Positions 46,829-60,474 are shown, numbered from the stretch's first letter. The stretch: DNA of 64,000 bases from Plantago ovata (GCA_028274465.1 CM051458.1:105478855-105542854); one strand, 5' to 3'. A program made the numbers and translations. The notes: generated by a model not told the origin, from the letters alone.

Positions 46829-48950
46829 TGAGCTGAATTCCTTCAACTCAACTACAGTCTTGATCACGTTGCCTTGTAAATCTCCACCAGTGAGAAAATC
46901 AGCCAAGTAACTGCTGCTGTAAGTTCGAAATGAAACAGCCTGTTAAAAACTTAAAATCATTCTCCTATCTTTATAAGCAACACCAGAATGAAAATGTACC
47001 ATAAATTCGTCAATTTGATCAAATGTTTCAGAAGGATGTAATGCAAACAAAGTAACAAACGATGTTCATATAAGAATGGAAACAAAACTTTCATTGACAG
47101 AAAAGAGTTGTGGTCTTACTAGTTAAGAGCGATAAAACACTTCAAACGCTGTATAATTCTAATCTTGGTAAGCAAGAAAACGTAGATCTAATAATCTAAA
47201 AACAAGTAAAAGACTGATTTGCAGATGAACTAGTGTGGAAAGATACTACATCTAGGCCTTAATCTTTGATTTGAATGTGAACCTAATAAGTAAAATAATG
47301 TACCTAGCAGATATAAATATACATGTTATACTATAAATATAGAAAACCTCACCTGGTTGCGTCTAATCTGCTGAAGCCTCTTTTATTATGAGTTAAAGCA
47401 ACTTTAGAATATTGCTCATCAGATGTTTGCTGGCGATGCATAGCACATACGGCTTTCATACATAGTTCAAGGCTTTTGCCTAAATCAGCTAACATATCTG
47501 CTTCATACTCCCACTTCAACTTATCTCTTTTCTCCCTACGCAAACTAAACATGATTGCACCACTGTCCCAAACTACCTTCAGATTCATTGCAAGAGTCGC
47601 CTGCGCGATCAACCAAGGATGTATCGTCGTTTCAGGAGTTTCTTCAGAGCTCGAAGCAGAGTCATGTCCTGAATCATCTGCGCCATCCGGGACAATAAAT
47701 GAATCCAGGCTTTCAGTTTCCCACTCATCCTTATCTGATTCATCGTCATCAATAGCCACAATTTTACGGTTTGAAATTCTAGCACTCTTTTTTCTAGGGC
47801 TATTGTCAGCATATTTTTCCTTCTCACGATTTCCCTGCTTAATTAGGCACCGCTTACGAGTAGATCTATTGATATTTTCAGGGGAGGGAAGAGGAACCAT
47901 TCAAGTTGCTGGTTGGATTAGTATCTCCATCAAGGTCTGGCAAGTTTTTGCTCATTAATTTGCCAAGTGGGTGGGACATTATCATCACTTTCACTATCAC
48001 CGGTAACACTATTTGCCAACCTTCTTTTCTTGAACTGCAAAGGACTTAGATCATCATCATCAGAGTCACTCTTGACATCAGGAGGGTTACTTCTGCAGAT
48101 CCCCTCCATTTGAAAGTTCATAACGCTTTCTAGCCCTAGAGCTTACTTCTCTACGGCTCCCTTGTTCAGAATCTTTGCTATGTTTGGAGACCGTTTTTTT
48201 TCTAAAGGTGCCTGCTGAATAAGAAACACACACAAGAACTGTAATAGGCCATATGCCAAAACAAAAAAACAGTCAATTTACTTTATGCAATTTCACATGC
48301 AATAAAAGTTACATGACCGGATCTTCATCCTCATGAAGCTCTTCATTCTTGTTTGCCGAATCTATTCAAGTTGTTCACATTTTGCCTTCGACAGTCCAAC
48401 TGTCTCTTTCAGCCTTCCTTTTCTCACACTCCGAAACATTATGTTTGATCATCAAATCATCTACCTTCTTCTCATGATCCACAAGGTGGGAATGAAGCTC
48501 ATTGGTTTCACTCTTTAAAACAGAACATTGCCCTCAAGTTGGATATTTTGACACTTGTACCATTCTGTCGACATTTGGGGAATTTGATGGCAATGAAGTG
48601 AACTGATAGGCTAAATTGTCAAATAACAAGAGTTACATCATCATCATCATCACATATAAACGTGTTATCAACACAACGTGTTTATTAATTACTTCAGCAA
48701 CTTACAAAGCTTCTACACTTGTACATCACGAAGTAAACCTTGTACATCCCCATTATGTTAGGGATTTTACAGTTACCTTATGTAATTTGTTTATTAGGCT
48801 TAGAACAGAACAGAACAGTACAGTACTCTCATTCAATTCCTTTGATTCATCTTAATTGTATCATTTAAATTAATACAGCAGGTGAATAAACTGATGATCA
48901 AACTTACTTGGGACGAGTCGAATCGATTTCTTGTGTTGTTCTCCAACCAC
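46828..48950 (-). pseudogene. Broken copy of the coiled-coil gene
   Basis: Exon 3 (46920-46828, truncated at its 3' end), exon 2 (about 48213-47350) and part of exon 1 (about 48557-48310) of the gene at 36.0-38.2 kb are recognisable on the minus strand, with a leader-exon match at about 48850-48950. Exon 2 has several small indels that break the frame, for example around the stretch matching DLNGSSSPEN and near the matching SSSEEILENDDTS. The first third of exon 1 with its start codon is replaced by unrelated sequence (48558-48850). It is a pseudogene by these criteria, though a transcript is possible. Confidence 0.85.
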
Positions 48951-50057
48951 ACCACAAAAACCACTAGTTACCATTCTTTGTTGTTCGCCTCCATGACATT
49001 TTTGTTGCAATGGCGCTCCTGGATTGCCATTGTAACAGAGCTTATCAAGCTCTGTTTTCAGAGCTTATAATAAAGCTTGGTAAACAGAGCTCTGAACAGC
49101 GCCCGCCATGCAGTATCAGTAGGCAAATAAATCGCGAAAAGAGTGTTCAATTTGGGTGGACGGCTCGATTGGGAATATGGAATGGATTAGGTTTAGGGTT
49201 CATAGAAAGGAAAAGGGATTTCAATTTTAGCCTTTTAGGGAAGTTTCCCCCAAATTGTATAGGACCAAAACCGCATAGGACTTGGACTTAAGTGATCGAA
49301 AACTGCAATTAACCAGTTTCCGGTTAGCTGACTACCTGTTGAAAGACAAGGATTGAGGTGACGAAATCAAGAAGTTGTTGAGCACTTGTACATCACGAAG
49401 AAAATTTTGTACATCCCCAAATGATAGGGGTTTTACAGTTCTGTAATTTTTTGGATGTCACCATAATGAGATGAGACTAATGAGTCTGATTCAAGAATCC
49501 TGACAACATAAAAATGCCCAAAGCCTATTCAGTTTATTTCTTCTTACCGGCCAGATAAGAACAGCTCTGTTTCGATACGTAGCAAGATTGTAATGTGTTT
49601 CAGATTCTGAAAAATGATCTAATGGGCAATACAGAACTGTCAAATTCACTGCTTATATATGCTATGCTAATGCGAAAGTTTTATTCAGAAAGGAAAATTA
49701 GTTTTGCATCAATTACTGTGACTGTTCACAGGGAATGAGGTAAGTTTCACTGCTTCTTCAAGGTCTTGTTTCTTTCTTAGATTGCTCATATCTGCTTACA
49801 ATTACAAGATTTTGAGTACTAAGAATATAAGGGAAAATGTAGACAATGAATCAACCAAGTTCAAGGAAACAACATCTTCATTTAACAACACTACTATTTA
49901 TTAAGCACACAAATTATACTGCAAATAGACATACAGAACCCTTATAAGTAGTTACAACAAACCTTAAATAATGCATAAACTACTGACAAACAAATTCAGA
50001 AGGAAAGCGACCGGAATCGGAAATAAAGTTGCACAACAGAACCTGAATGGTGCACAC
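48951..50057. other. Spacer between pseudogene and RLP 3' end
   Basis: A block containing acttgtacatcacgaag and ttgtacatcccc occurs at about 48715-48790 and again at about 49384-49450, a short duplication. A 93-codon frame at 49010-49291 has no recognisable motif. No gene is supported. Confidence 0.5.
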
Positions 50058-53000
50058 TTATCTTCTCCCCAGCAACCTGGCTATTTTCTCATCAACATAT
50101 CCGAAGAAAGCAATTCTCCAGCTCCTCTTGAACATCACAACTCCAATGGCACCCCAGAATCCAGAAGCAAAGCCACTTATTACCACTCCAACAAACCATA
50201 TAGTATCCACATTGCCATCTTCATCTGCTGCTTCATGACTTTCTGTATTTGGGACGTTTGTTGTTTTGTCCTCATGACACTTCTTCGGCAATGGATCTCC
50301 ACAGAGGCCAGGATTTCCCTCATAACTCGACGAGTCTATTAGAGTTTGCAGTTGGCGGCCTGTTGGGATTTGTCCAGTCAAATTGTTGTGCGGCAAGTTC
50401 AATACGCTCAAAAAGTTCAAATCTGATAAACTCTCTGGAATTTCCCCGATGAGATTGTTGTTCGACAGATCAAGAGATTGCAGCGACTTCATGTCTCCGA
50501 TTGTTTGTGGAATATGACCCCACAAATGATTGTGCGACAAGTTGAAACTAATCAAAGCAGCAAGTCTTGTGAGCCCCGAAGGAATTTCACCGGTGAGATT
50601 ATTGTTAGAAAGATCCATAGTTACTACAAACCGGAGCGTACGAATGTACTCCATTACACTTCCCTTAATCACTTGTTCCAGGCTCCAGCGGAAATCCCAA
50701 AAGTCTTGATCAGATATTTCCATTTGTGAGAAATTGTCGAAGCAACGTGGAACATTTCCTGTCAAATGATTATTTGAAAGGTCCAATATTTGCAAGTTGG
50801 ACAATTGACAAAAATCGGAAGGAATTGTTCCAGAAAAGTTGTTATTAGTTAATCGAATCACTCTCAGATCCAACAAAATCACTACCAATCCATTTGGGCA
50901 ACTCTCCAGAAAATCTGTTGCCTCCAACATCTAGAACCTTGAGGTGTGTGCAATTTCTGAGAATAGAAGGAAGCTCTCCTGTGAATGTGTTGTTGCTCAA
51001 CTGTAACCATGAAAGCGAGTAAGCTCCACCCAAAGAGTGTGGTATATCACCTGACAAATTGTTTCTTGAGACATCCAGACCATCTAGCTCACTGCAATTT
51101 CCAAGTGTAGAAGGAAGCTCGCCTGTGAATGCGTTGTTATTCAACTGTAACCATTGGAGCGAGCAATCTCCACCAAAAGACTCTGGTATATCACCTGAGA
51201 GCTCAATGGATGATAGTGCCAGATATGCAAGGTTGTTTAGGTGTGCCCAGAATTGTGGAAGATTACCTGATAAATGGTTTCTTGAGACATCCAGAATTTG
51301 TAGCGCACTGCAATTTCCAAGTGTAGAAGGGAGCTCTCCTGTAAAGCTGTTATTGTTCAATAAGTACTTGCTGCAAAGCACAAGACTCACCAATAGAGTC
51401 TGGGATGACACCTGAAAGCTTATTATCAGACAGTATTACAAGTTGGGATAATTTCCACCAACAATCTGGAAGAGCACCCGATAAACGATTACTGGAGAGA
51501 TCTACTACAGTAGGATGGAACTTATGTTTCTGCATAATGAATCAGGTATTGGTCCCTCGATATCATTGTTGGAGATATAAATCCTTTCGAAACGTTGCCA
51601 TAACCAAATAGGAATTGAGATCTCAGTTAGTTGATTAGAACTGAGATCTAAGTCCCCCAGGGCACTAATATTTCGACTTGATGATGGGATGAAATCTACA
51701 CCAGATATCTGATTAGATTGGAGATCTAAGCTCCTCAAGGCACTGAGATTACCAATTGATAATGGGATGACACCAGAGAGTTGATTAGAATTGAGATTTA
51801 AGAGTAACAAGGCACTGAGATTTCCAATTGATGATGGGATAAGACCAAAGAGTTGATTAGAATTGAGATCTAATTCTGTCAAGGCACTGAGATTTGAAAA
51901 TGATGATGGGATGAGACCAGAGAGTCGATTAGAATGAAGATCTAATTGTTTCAAGGCACTGAGATTCCCAATTGATGATGGGATGACACCAGAAAGTTGA
52001 TTATCATAAAGATCTAAATGTTCCATGGCTCTCAAATTTCCGATGGTGGGTGGGATAGGACCTCTGATGTTGTTTCTATAAAGTCTAAGACTCTCTAGTT
52101 TCCTGAATGCACCAATCTCCTCCGGCAGTTGACCATGAAGATTGTTATCCCCCAAATTAAGTGTGGCTAATTTGTGGTTTGGGCATCTTGATAGGTTAAG
52201 AAGAAATAATTCTGATATGTCCCAAGAAAAAGAATTAATTGCTAGATCCAATGATTCCATGTGACAATTATTTACAAGGACTTGAGAGATGGAATCAAGA
52301 TTACAATCTAAGGAGTTAAAAGTAAGATCGAATCGGACAAGGTTCGTTAATCTATTAAGATTAACTTGGTTGCAAGAGTTATAATTGTTGTGTGAAAGGT
52401 CTAAGTATGTTAGGGAAGTCAGATTTCCGAGAAAGTAAGGGAGTTCTCCATCGAAGGAGTTATCACTAAGATCGAATCGGACAAGGTTTGTTAATCTATT
52501 AAGACTAACTTGGCTACAAGAGTTGAACTTGTAATTGTATGACAGGTCTAAGTCTATTAGGGAAGTCAGATTTCCAAGAAAATAGGGGAGTTCTCCATCA
52601 AATGAGTTTTCACTTAAATCAAGGACTTGAATATTAGAGAGTGATGTGTTTACAAAAGCACGTCTTAGGTTTCTATTCTCAAGGTTACTATGTGAGAGAC
52701 GTAAAACTTCAATTGAAGGGAGCATATCGAGTACCTTATGCAAATGTTTCGCTCCGTTGAGATCAACGCCGCTCATGTCAAGATGCGAGAGTAGACGAGA
52801 AGCCCACATGAAGTCATCGACAACAAGTTGATAATTAACGCCGAGATCAAGCACGTTCAACTGTGAAAGATTGCTTAAATGATGAGGAACAATGCCGCGA
52901 AAGCGACCACCAGAGAGATTGAGATGTTGCAGCTGGTTCAACAATCCGAGAGATGAAGGAATTGAGCTCCGCTGAAAATCATTCCTGCTCAAGTCCAGAT

Positions 53001-53331
53001 AATGCAAGTGCATGAGCTCCGAAATGGATGAATCAATCTTTGTGCTCGATAACGTGGTATCGTACCCTTCAGATTGGAGATCAATGCCAACAACATGGCC
53101 TGTTAGCCTATCACACTCAACACCTGCCCATGTGCAACAATCATTGCTGCTAGTGTTCCAGGATGACAATCGATTGGAAGGATCGGAAAAGCTTGCCTTG
53201 AGTTTCAGCAGAGCGTTTCTTTCCCTTGGAACACAACCAGCTGAAGTTGCATTGACTTCTAACATCAGAGTCGACTGTGTAACCAGCAAAAACATAATAA
53301 TAGTAATAAAAATGAGAGTGGTAGAAGACAT
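50058..53331 (-). pseudogene. LRR receptor-like protein (RLP, Cf/EIX type), frame-disrupted
   Basis: Cell-surface receptors of this family sense microbial or peptide signals and lack a kinase. Seen in order on the minus strand: signal peptide (MSSTTLIFITIIMFLLVTQS), LRR N-cap with paired cysteines (NDCCTWAGVEC), more than 20 plant-type LRRs (LxxLxLSxNxLSGxIP), an island-like break (EISDQDFWDFRWSLEQVIKG), further LRRs, an LRR C-cap (NPGLCGDPL), an acidic juxtamembrane stretch, one membrane helix (WFVGVVISGFASGFWGAIGVV) and a short basic tail. The reading frame changes three times by single-base steps: near 51510 (after NISS), near 51400 (after ESCALQ) and near 50890 (after IGSDFV). The start at 53331 was chosen because it opens the signal peptide. 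It is either a recent pseudogene or carries sequencing errors. Confidence 0.85.
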
Positions 53332-55605
53332 ATTGTTTAGTTGAGGTATAATATTATATTGAAAATGGAGTATGTGATTATAATACATAACCAGTTATGC
53401 AGCTGCTGCTTTTATAGTGAAAACACATACATACTACTCTAGGAATGAATTCATTATAATGGTCAAATGGGACCGTAGCAAGCTAGATATTTGAAAATGA
53501 CGCATGGCCCGGTGGCCGTAGGGTTGAGTTAAAAGTCTTAGCTAGCATCTGAAAGTCATGAAATGCCTTGTGTTTTGGTGTGGATCTCGCGGAGGGGTAT
53601 TTTCAGATTTTAATCACGAAACAAGTTCTCTGCAGCACAATATGAGAAACATCTGCTTCCAGTGAATGTAGATCAATTCATTGATGGAAGAACTTTAATT
53701 TTTCGGTTTCATTTCAACTGCGTTCTTAATCAAGTGGTGTTTGATCATTCTGTTTGTTAGTTTCAATTGGTTTGAGATGTTAATTTTCATTCATCGATTC
53801 GTATCCCATAATATCATCAAAGAGATCAATCTTGGCTTCGTACCTATGGAATCGAAGAATATCCGAAAACAGAGCTGTGTTTCATAGTCTTATGAAGCTG
53901 CTGCTGTGTGAGTTGTGGCCTCTAATTAGAACATGAATAGTCCATATAAGTCATTTTACCAAAACACCCTCTTAGTAATTTTTTTTATTTTTTTTTCCTT
54001 GTGGAGCAAAAAAGAAAAAGAAAGAAGAAGAAGAAAAGGACAGACTTGTATTATCAGATCATACATATGTGGTGTGGAATAAAATTCCACACTCAAAGAC
54101 ATAAATGCACATATAAATTCCACAGTCCACACTTAAAGACATGAAGCACGTATAAATTCCACAGTATGTTGAGGACGGACTCTGCGTCCGTGTAATTTAC
54201 AGCTTTCAGTGTTTTTGCTTCTGGAGCAGAAATGAAAAAGAACAAGAAAAGGGCAAGGCTTATATTATGTGGTGTGGAATAAGAAGATTCCACACTTAAA
54301 GACATAAAAACACATATAAATTCCACAGTATGTTAAAAAACTTAAACCACATATATGGCCAAAGACTTGACCTAATTAAGTTAGAAACCTGCCGTGGGTG
54401 CAGTGTGCTTAACTAGTGAGGTGACTGCAATTCCAACCGCAGCCTTACAAAGTTTCCACAATTAATTACAAATTTATACTTCATTTGTTTACTTTTTCGA
54501 TGGTTTGTTTTACTACTATTGTATAAAAATATTGTATTTTTATAATATAAAGGTTTTAATTGTTACCGTATGATATGGGATTTAATGCGAGCTCAAATTG
54601 ATAAAATTCAGGGGAGAAACTCTGTTTTGACATTTTTAACCATGAAACATTTTTAGTATGCTATAAGTTTTCTACAACAATCCATGAGAAATAATGAAGG
54701 AGAAATATTGAGATTGATTCGGAGGTTAGTCTATAAACTTTCTTTAGCTACCAATATGCAAGAGCGAGCATCGCATAATAACATCTTCGTCCTTGGGAGA
54801 TTTGGGTTCAACATACTGTACTTGGCGAACACGTACGTAATGCATGGGCTTATAATCTTTGTAAAACTGGGAGGTGGAATTAATAGAAAGGACCTGAGCT
54901 AAGCCTTTGGGAAGAAGCTCCTTCCACCTTTCGCGCGCCCCATTACTTCACACCGATGTTGAGGACATTGTGTACGTGTTTGGAGCAGAGAAAAGGACAT
55001 GTATTATAATCTCATCCTGTAATATATGTGGTGTGTAAAATATAGGTCAACAAGTCTGAGCATCTGTCAAGAACCTGCCGTCTGCAATGTGCTTACGTGA
55101 GGTTCAAAATGACTGGAATTCCAATCACAGCCATACAAGATAATTATCCATCTGCAAATCAATGATCATGTATCACAATTCAAGAGTCAATATTAAGATT
55201 CTTGTTACAAGCTAATTACTGCATGTTTATAAGACAACATCTGCTGAATATAAGAAGTGTATAGCTTTATCCGTTTATCTGATTCGGCTGAAATTGCACT
55301 TTTATTAGAAGCTATTCGATACGATTTACCATGTGCACGTTAATGTCGTGTGTAACAAATTCCACAGCTACGCATGGCCGTAGATTTCAGGTCAACAAGT
55401 CTGCATGCCGTGTGCATTGGTGAGGTCCGAAATTAATTGGATATTTCAATCAGACATACAAATTTATACTCCTTTTCAACTGTTTTGGTAACAGGAATTA
55501 CGTACAGACCAGGAAGGCAGGCGGGGGCAGGAGTGGGGGTACTAAGCGACATTTTCAAATTTTAATCATGAAACATTTGATAGTAATATAAGTTTTATGC
55601 AACAC
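53332..55605. other. RLP promoter and degenerate local duplications
   Basis: No gene. Related blocks recur: a ggagcaga..aagaaaa..ggtgtggaat..ttccacact..aaagacata..aaattccacagt unit at about 54000-54175 and 54225-54335; a caacaagtctg..cctgccg..gtgcattg-type unit at about 54380, 55040 and 55390; and gaaataatgaaggagaa at 54688 and 55612. A piece resembling the PTB2 3' flank (tttcatagtct..gaagctgc) lies at 53880-53925. Confidence 0.6.
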
Positions 55606-55855
55606 TCTACGAGAAATAATGAAGGAGAATTAAGATTGTTAAACATGAAGAGAAGTTTTTGTTCAACAAAAGTGCGCTAGAATCACACATCAAAGAGATC
55701 TTATCGTGCTTCATAACCAAATTGGAGAATATTGGAAAGCAGGTCTGTTTTCATAGTCTACGAAGCTGCAGTAAGTTGTGGGGTTGTGACCTCTACTCGG
55801 AAAAAGGTAGCACATCATATTGACTTGTATGCAGTCTTTAGAGCAGAAACTTGCA

Positions 55856-58800
55856 TCATTGGCGATGCTGCTGATGATACGGGTGCATATGATTTGAGGG
55901 AGGTAGACCATTCTGAACATGAGGCGGTGGCGGTACCTGTCCAGGGCCCATTGGAGGAGGTGGCCCGCCGTATGGGTAGTTCTGCATTTGCATAGGCATG
56001 GATTGAGGTACTGCAGAAGGGTTCCAACCTGCTGACGGAGGCATGGAATGACGGTGATCTTGAGCAGGAGCATACTGTTGTCCGGTATGAACAGGTCCGC
56101 TAGTAGCATGAGGACCGGGACCTCCAGTAGAATATGGCTGCTGTCCTAATACCGAGGGTTGAGGGCTCATAACAGGAGCCGGAGGAGTATTGGGAATGGT
56201 ATAGTCTCTGCTTCTATCATTATTGATCTGAAAATGGTAATAGAAGCTCATATTCAGAACAAATGGTTCCAACTTCAACATGTTTATAAGTTTCAACATG
56301 GCATTTTTTGTTCTTACCTTTATACTCAGATCTGTATGTCGGGAATATGAGAGATGAAGTTTGCAGTAACCTCCATCGTATATACAATGTCCTTCCAAGG
56401 ATTCCTTTGCAACAACAGCCGTCTGCACATCTGCAAGCCCATCAAATTGGTGAATATCTAAAACTTCTTTATGTAACAAGCACTCTTTCAATATTCTTGC
56501 ACAATTTCTCAACCACAAAAACCCATGCATGCACATCAGAACAGAGAGATTCAGCCCAACCAAGACCGCAGTAACTCAATACCATCTTCACATATTCGAG
56601 TATTTCGAAAACTGATAATGATAGTCTATATGTACTCCCCTCTTTTCTTGCAATTTAAAATATAATAGCCAGCAAGGTAACATAATATTTATAGAAAAGA
56701 TAAGGTAATAAAGGGCATGATAAGTTTCATCTTACCAGGATACTGAATCAAAGCCTGCAGACCTCCATTCTTATCAAACATGGCGATTTTAAGGACATGT
56801 CCAAAAGCAGAAAAAACCTACACAAACAAGATGGTTACAATAATAACATAAAAGATTCTTCCGAACGCTCATGTCAAAAGGATTAGAGAGTTCGAAAATG
56901 GTTACCGTATGTAAAACATCCAAAGTGACTGCGTACTGCATGTTTTCAATTGAAGCAAGGAGGACATTGCTCTCTGGCTCCATTTTTCTTCCATCAACTC
57001 CTTGACTAAACTGCTCAAAAGCAAATGTCGGGAATGAGTACAGAGTACAAAACCATTAACAGTAATTGCACCGGTGAACTGAAAAAAAAAAAAAAAAGGT
57101 AGCTTCCAAGTGATAACTTAGGGTGTTACCCTGCTACTTGCATATGTAAAATCATGCCATCTGCATGCCACTGACTATCTTGTAGTGCAAAATATGGATT
57201 TCTCTTAGTAATATCCGATTACCAGAAACTATGCCAAATAGGAGATTCCAATAATTTAAGACGACATAGTCTTGTATTTTCATAGAATGGGTGTGAATGA
57301 TTAACTTATACAGAAAAGATGGCTGTTTCAACAATTTACCTGGCCAGCATCTATAGCTGAAGGGGCAACTGGGAGGTGCGGGTTTGTATAATCCCTACAA
57401 AAACAAAAAGGCACGATCAGTATGGGCACTTGCCCAAGCCTTTTGGGGAAAGAGACAAAGAGCATTGTAGGCTTTCAATGTTGTATCTGTAAGAATAGAA
57501 TGGCGTGCGCCATTTCTTTTTTCAAAAGGCAAAACTCACTCTACACAGTCCACTCTTTGACACAGTGATTCAAAATTCGAATACCAAAGCCCAAGCTCTT
57601 TACCACTTGCGACCGTGTCTTAATGTTATGATGTCTGCCACTTCTCATTTATCAAGATGCAATATGCTCAAAATATACTCTAGTTACCTACTACGGTGAC
57701 TCTGGAATTTTACACTCAGATCTGTATGTGCAGAATAGGTTATCTTCAGTGTACATGGTCCCAGCTCCGGAATCAAATAGCTGCATCAAGACACCATTAA
57801 AAAAGCATATTAATTTCAGGGATGTTGAAGCCAAGAGAAGAGTGACAAACAGTAATTGTTAGACAAATGGCTAAGAAAAATTCACTTCTTTTTTTTTTTT
57901 TTTTTTTTTTTTGGAAATGTTATGAAGATTTAACACAAACGATACAAGAAAAAAGGCCATGCAAAAGATTTGCATGCCAAGGAACCATGCATACAATAAT
58001 ACAAAACCAATACCACCCAAGCTAAAATGTGGATAATACCCATTAGTCGTTACGGTTGGGGCAAGACTTGACCACCCACCTTGTCTAGTATGTCTCTTTA
58101 CTAGCCAAGAGTAGGAAGGTGACGAAATGACAATCAATTCTAGCCAGGGCCATAGGGGACGAATATCAATCAGGCCAAGTTTAGGAAACAAAAACACGCG
58201 ATTGATGATGATCCCCTATGGACCCCAAACCGGTCACAACTAATAAGGTACCACACCACATAATAGTCTAAATAGAAAGAACCAAAAATTTCTACATTTA
58301 TAGGTAGTATACAATTGATGTTATAATAAAAAAGTCTCTGATTAGTTTAGCATATTGAGTTTAAGATAATACAATGGTCAGAATGTATGCAAGTGGGGTC
58401 AATAGACGATGAACGGGGCAAATGTGAAACATACTTACAAAGCTCAATTGTACAACTGATCACCAAAGTCAGTTGTCCAATCGGGTAGTTCAAAATATTC
58501 CTTCTTTAAAGCCTGTACGTATCTTAATCTATACGAAGTATTTCACTAAATTAATTAATACTAATAAATAAAGACTCTGGCCTGACAAGTCATAGCTTTA
58601 AGGTAGCTTAATAAAACTAGAGAGGTAAGGGAAAAAGAAAAGAAGTCAAGGACTAATGATGTACCCTCTGTAGCAGATTTTCAATGAAGCCCCTGATAAA
58701 TGTCCATCCTCAGTGTATGGACACAACATCTAGCATGCTACAGACATGTTACATCTGAAGGAAAAATATAAAACCTAAATCACCTTGGAATGCTTCTTCC

Positions 58801-60474
58801 ATCAAGAGCATCCTTTGCAGCAGAAGCAGTCTCCGGATCAGAAAACTGAACCAAGGCCTAATAAGAAGTAAACATGGAGATATCTGAATTTTTAGAGCCA
58901 TAATTAAACGAAGAACAAGAAAAATTAATCAATTGAATAAGATGCCCGTGTCCAAACCTGAAAACCAGCAGTTTTCTCAAATGTAGTGATCTTGTGCACA
59001 AACCCAAAGGCAGAAAACACCTGCATGTAAGACAAATTTAGTTACTGGACTGGTTTAAGCAAAGAAACTCCTACTGAAACACGGTAAATTAACAGACAAT
59101 CAAATGATCTCTCAGATTCAAATTGTACACAAATATCAACAAACTGAAAAGGAAAAATGATTTACTCAGAATCCATTGGATAACACACATGATGCTGTGA
59201 ATCAGCACAACAAGAGTATAAAGTATAGTCAAATGTGAGGCATGCTAAATGAATAATAACTGGAGACTTAGAGCATACAGTACAAGTAACTTGCTCCTGA
59301 GGTATGATATTAGGTAAGAACATTATTTATAAGATGTTGTCCCTAAGCAACTCCAAATTAAAGAAAACAATTATTATATTTTATTTTATTTTGGTTTTAT
59401 TATACTAAAATCTAAGCAGGTGGCAAAGGAACCTGCTTAACATTTTACATACAGTATCAGTGTGCATAGCAAAGAATTAGGTCATGAGAATATCCTATGT
59501 GAAGAATATAAATGAATGAGAAGACACAAAACTTAAGAAAATTTCAATATCACAAAATCCCCAATTAACACCGACTCTAGATTGGAAGAAAGTTGTTTTT
59601 TCCAATTTAAGAACATATTTCCCAGGGGAAGCATTCAACTTCTCTTAGAAAAATCTTCTGAACAAAAAAATGAAAAATAGAAAGAGATCATTAATGATTT
59701 CTTTAAAATGAAGGGTAATATGATGATGAGGAAGGGAAGAAAGGTCTAGTGTTGAGCAAAGGAGAAAGGAAACAAACACACATGCTCCAGATGGAATAAG
59801 CTGCCACTGGGACATATCCTTGACATGTGCCTGCTGATTCATTCACACTCTTTGTCAAATAAAAGCTTAACAAATCACGACATAGAGACATACTAGAATC
59901 GACACAGAAGAGAATGCTAGAAACCATCCGTATCAGCCTACAAATCCGCATTTCTTAGAGCTTGTGAGAATCTAGAATGCCCAGTTGCTTACCAGATGTA
60001 ACACATCAATGCTAACAAGACGCGCATCATTCCCTTCAATTGTCACCAACAATACGTTTCCAGCAACGTCTGCAGTCGTTTTGTTGTTCACAATTTCTTG
60101 TCTGTTGGAATACTGTAGATAGACCGTTTTCCCCCGTACCTGGGCTGGCTCCGAAGATGATGCATAGTACGATATCATAGCAATAGCTTGATTCAATTCT
60201 GCCTACATTTTAAAACAACGATAAACAATCAGATGAATGAACCAATCGAAGATTCAATAAGAAGAAAAAAAAAACAATGTGCACCTACAAATTCGATGAA
60301 CGCTTGATTACGATTTGCGCCGACATTACATTTTGTGTTCACAACTCTACCAAATGGCTTCCCCAGTTCGATCAGTTCTTCCTCCGTGCATTCCCATGGC
60401 AGGTTCCTTAAGTGCAGAACCTTCGACGGTGGTTGTGTGTATCGAAACTGTGGCTGGCTGGAAACTGACGACAT
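55856..60474 (-). CDS. PTB2: Polypyrimidine tract-binding protein homologue (PTB2-like)
   Basis: A nuclear/cytoplasmic RNA-binding protein that controls alternative splicing. Ten coding exons: 60474-60289, 60202-59993, 59020-58958, 58857-58784, 57780-57688, 57394-57340, 57010-56906, 56817-56736, 56430-56318 and 56227-55856. All borders are GT-AG and phases agree, giving 450 residues. RRM1 (about 17-95) has VLHLRNLPWECTEEELIELGK and KCNVGANRNQAFIEF; RRM2 includes NVLLVTIEGNDARLVSIDVLH and FVHKITTFEK; RRM3 includes NVLLASIENMQYAVTLDVLH and IAMFDKNGGLQALIQY. The tail is Pro/Gly/Gln-rich and ends HPYHQQHRQ. The N-terminus (MSSVSSQPQFRYTQPPSK) matches the PTB1/PTB2 clade rather than PTB3. A leader intron (61382-60481) precedes exon 1 and carries a tandem duplication. 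The gene looks whole. Confidence 0.95.
57888..58200 (-). mobile_element. Retroposed sequence with poly(A) tail in PTB2 intron
   Basis: On the minus strand, about 310 bp of unique sequence ends in an A-run of about 25 bases (plus-strand poly-T at 57888-57912), inside the intron between PTB2 coding exons 4 and 5. The stretch before the tail (CTTGTATCGTTTGTG then TTAAATCTTCATAAC) resembles plant LINE 3' ends. The 5' limit and target duplication are unclear. It lies antisense to nothing; it shares the gene's orientation. Confidence 0.5.

Noticed and set aside
57871-58197. Minus-strand 108-codon frame ending in a Lys run
   Set aside because: The Lys run is a poly(A) tail; the rest is retroposed sequence within a PTB2 intron.
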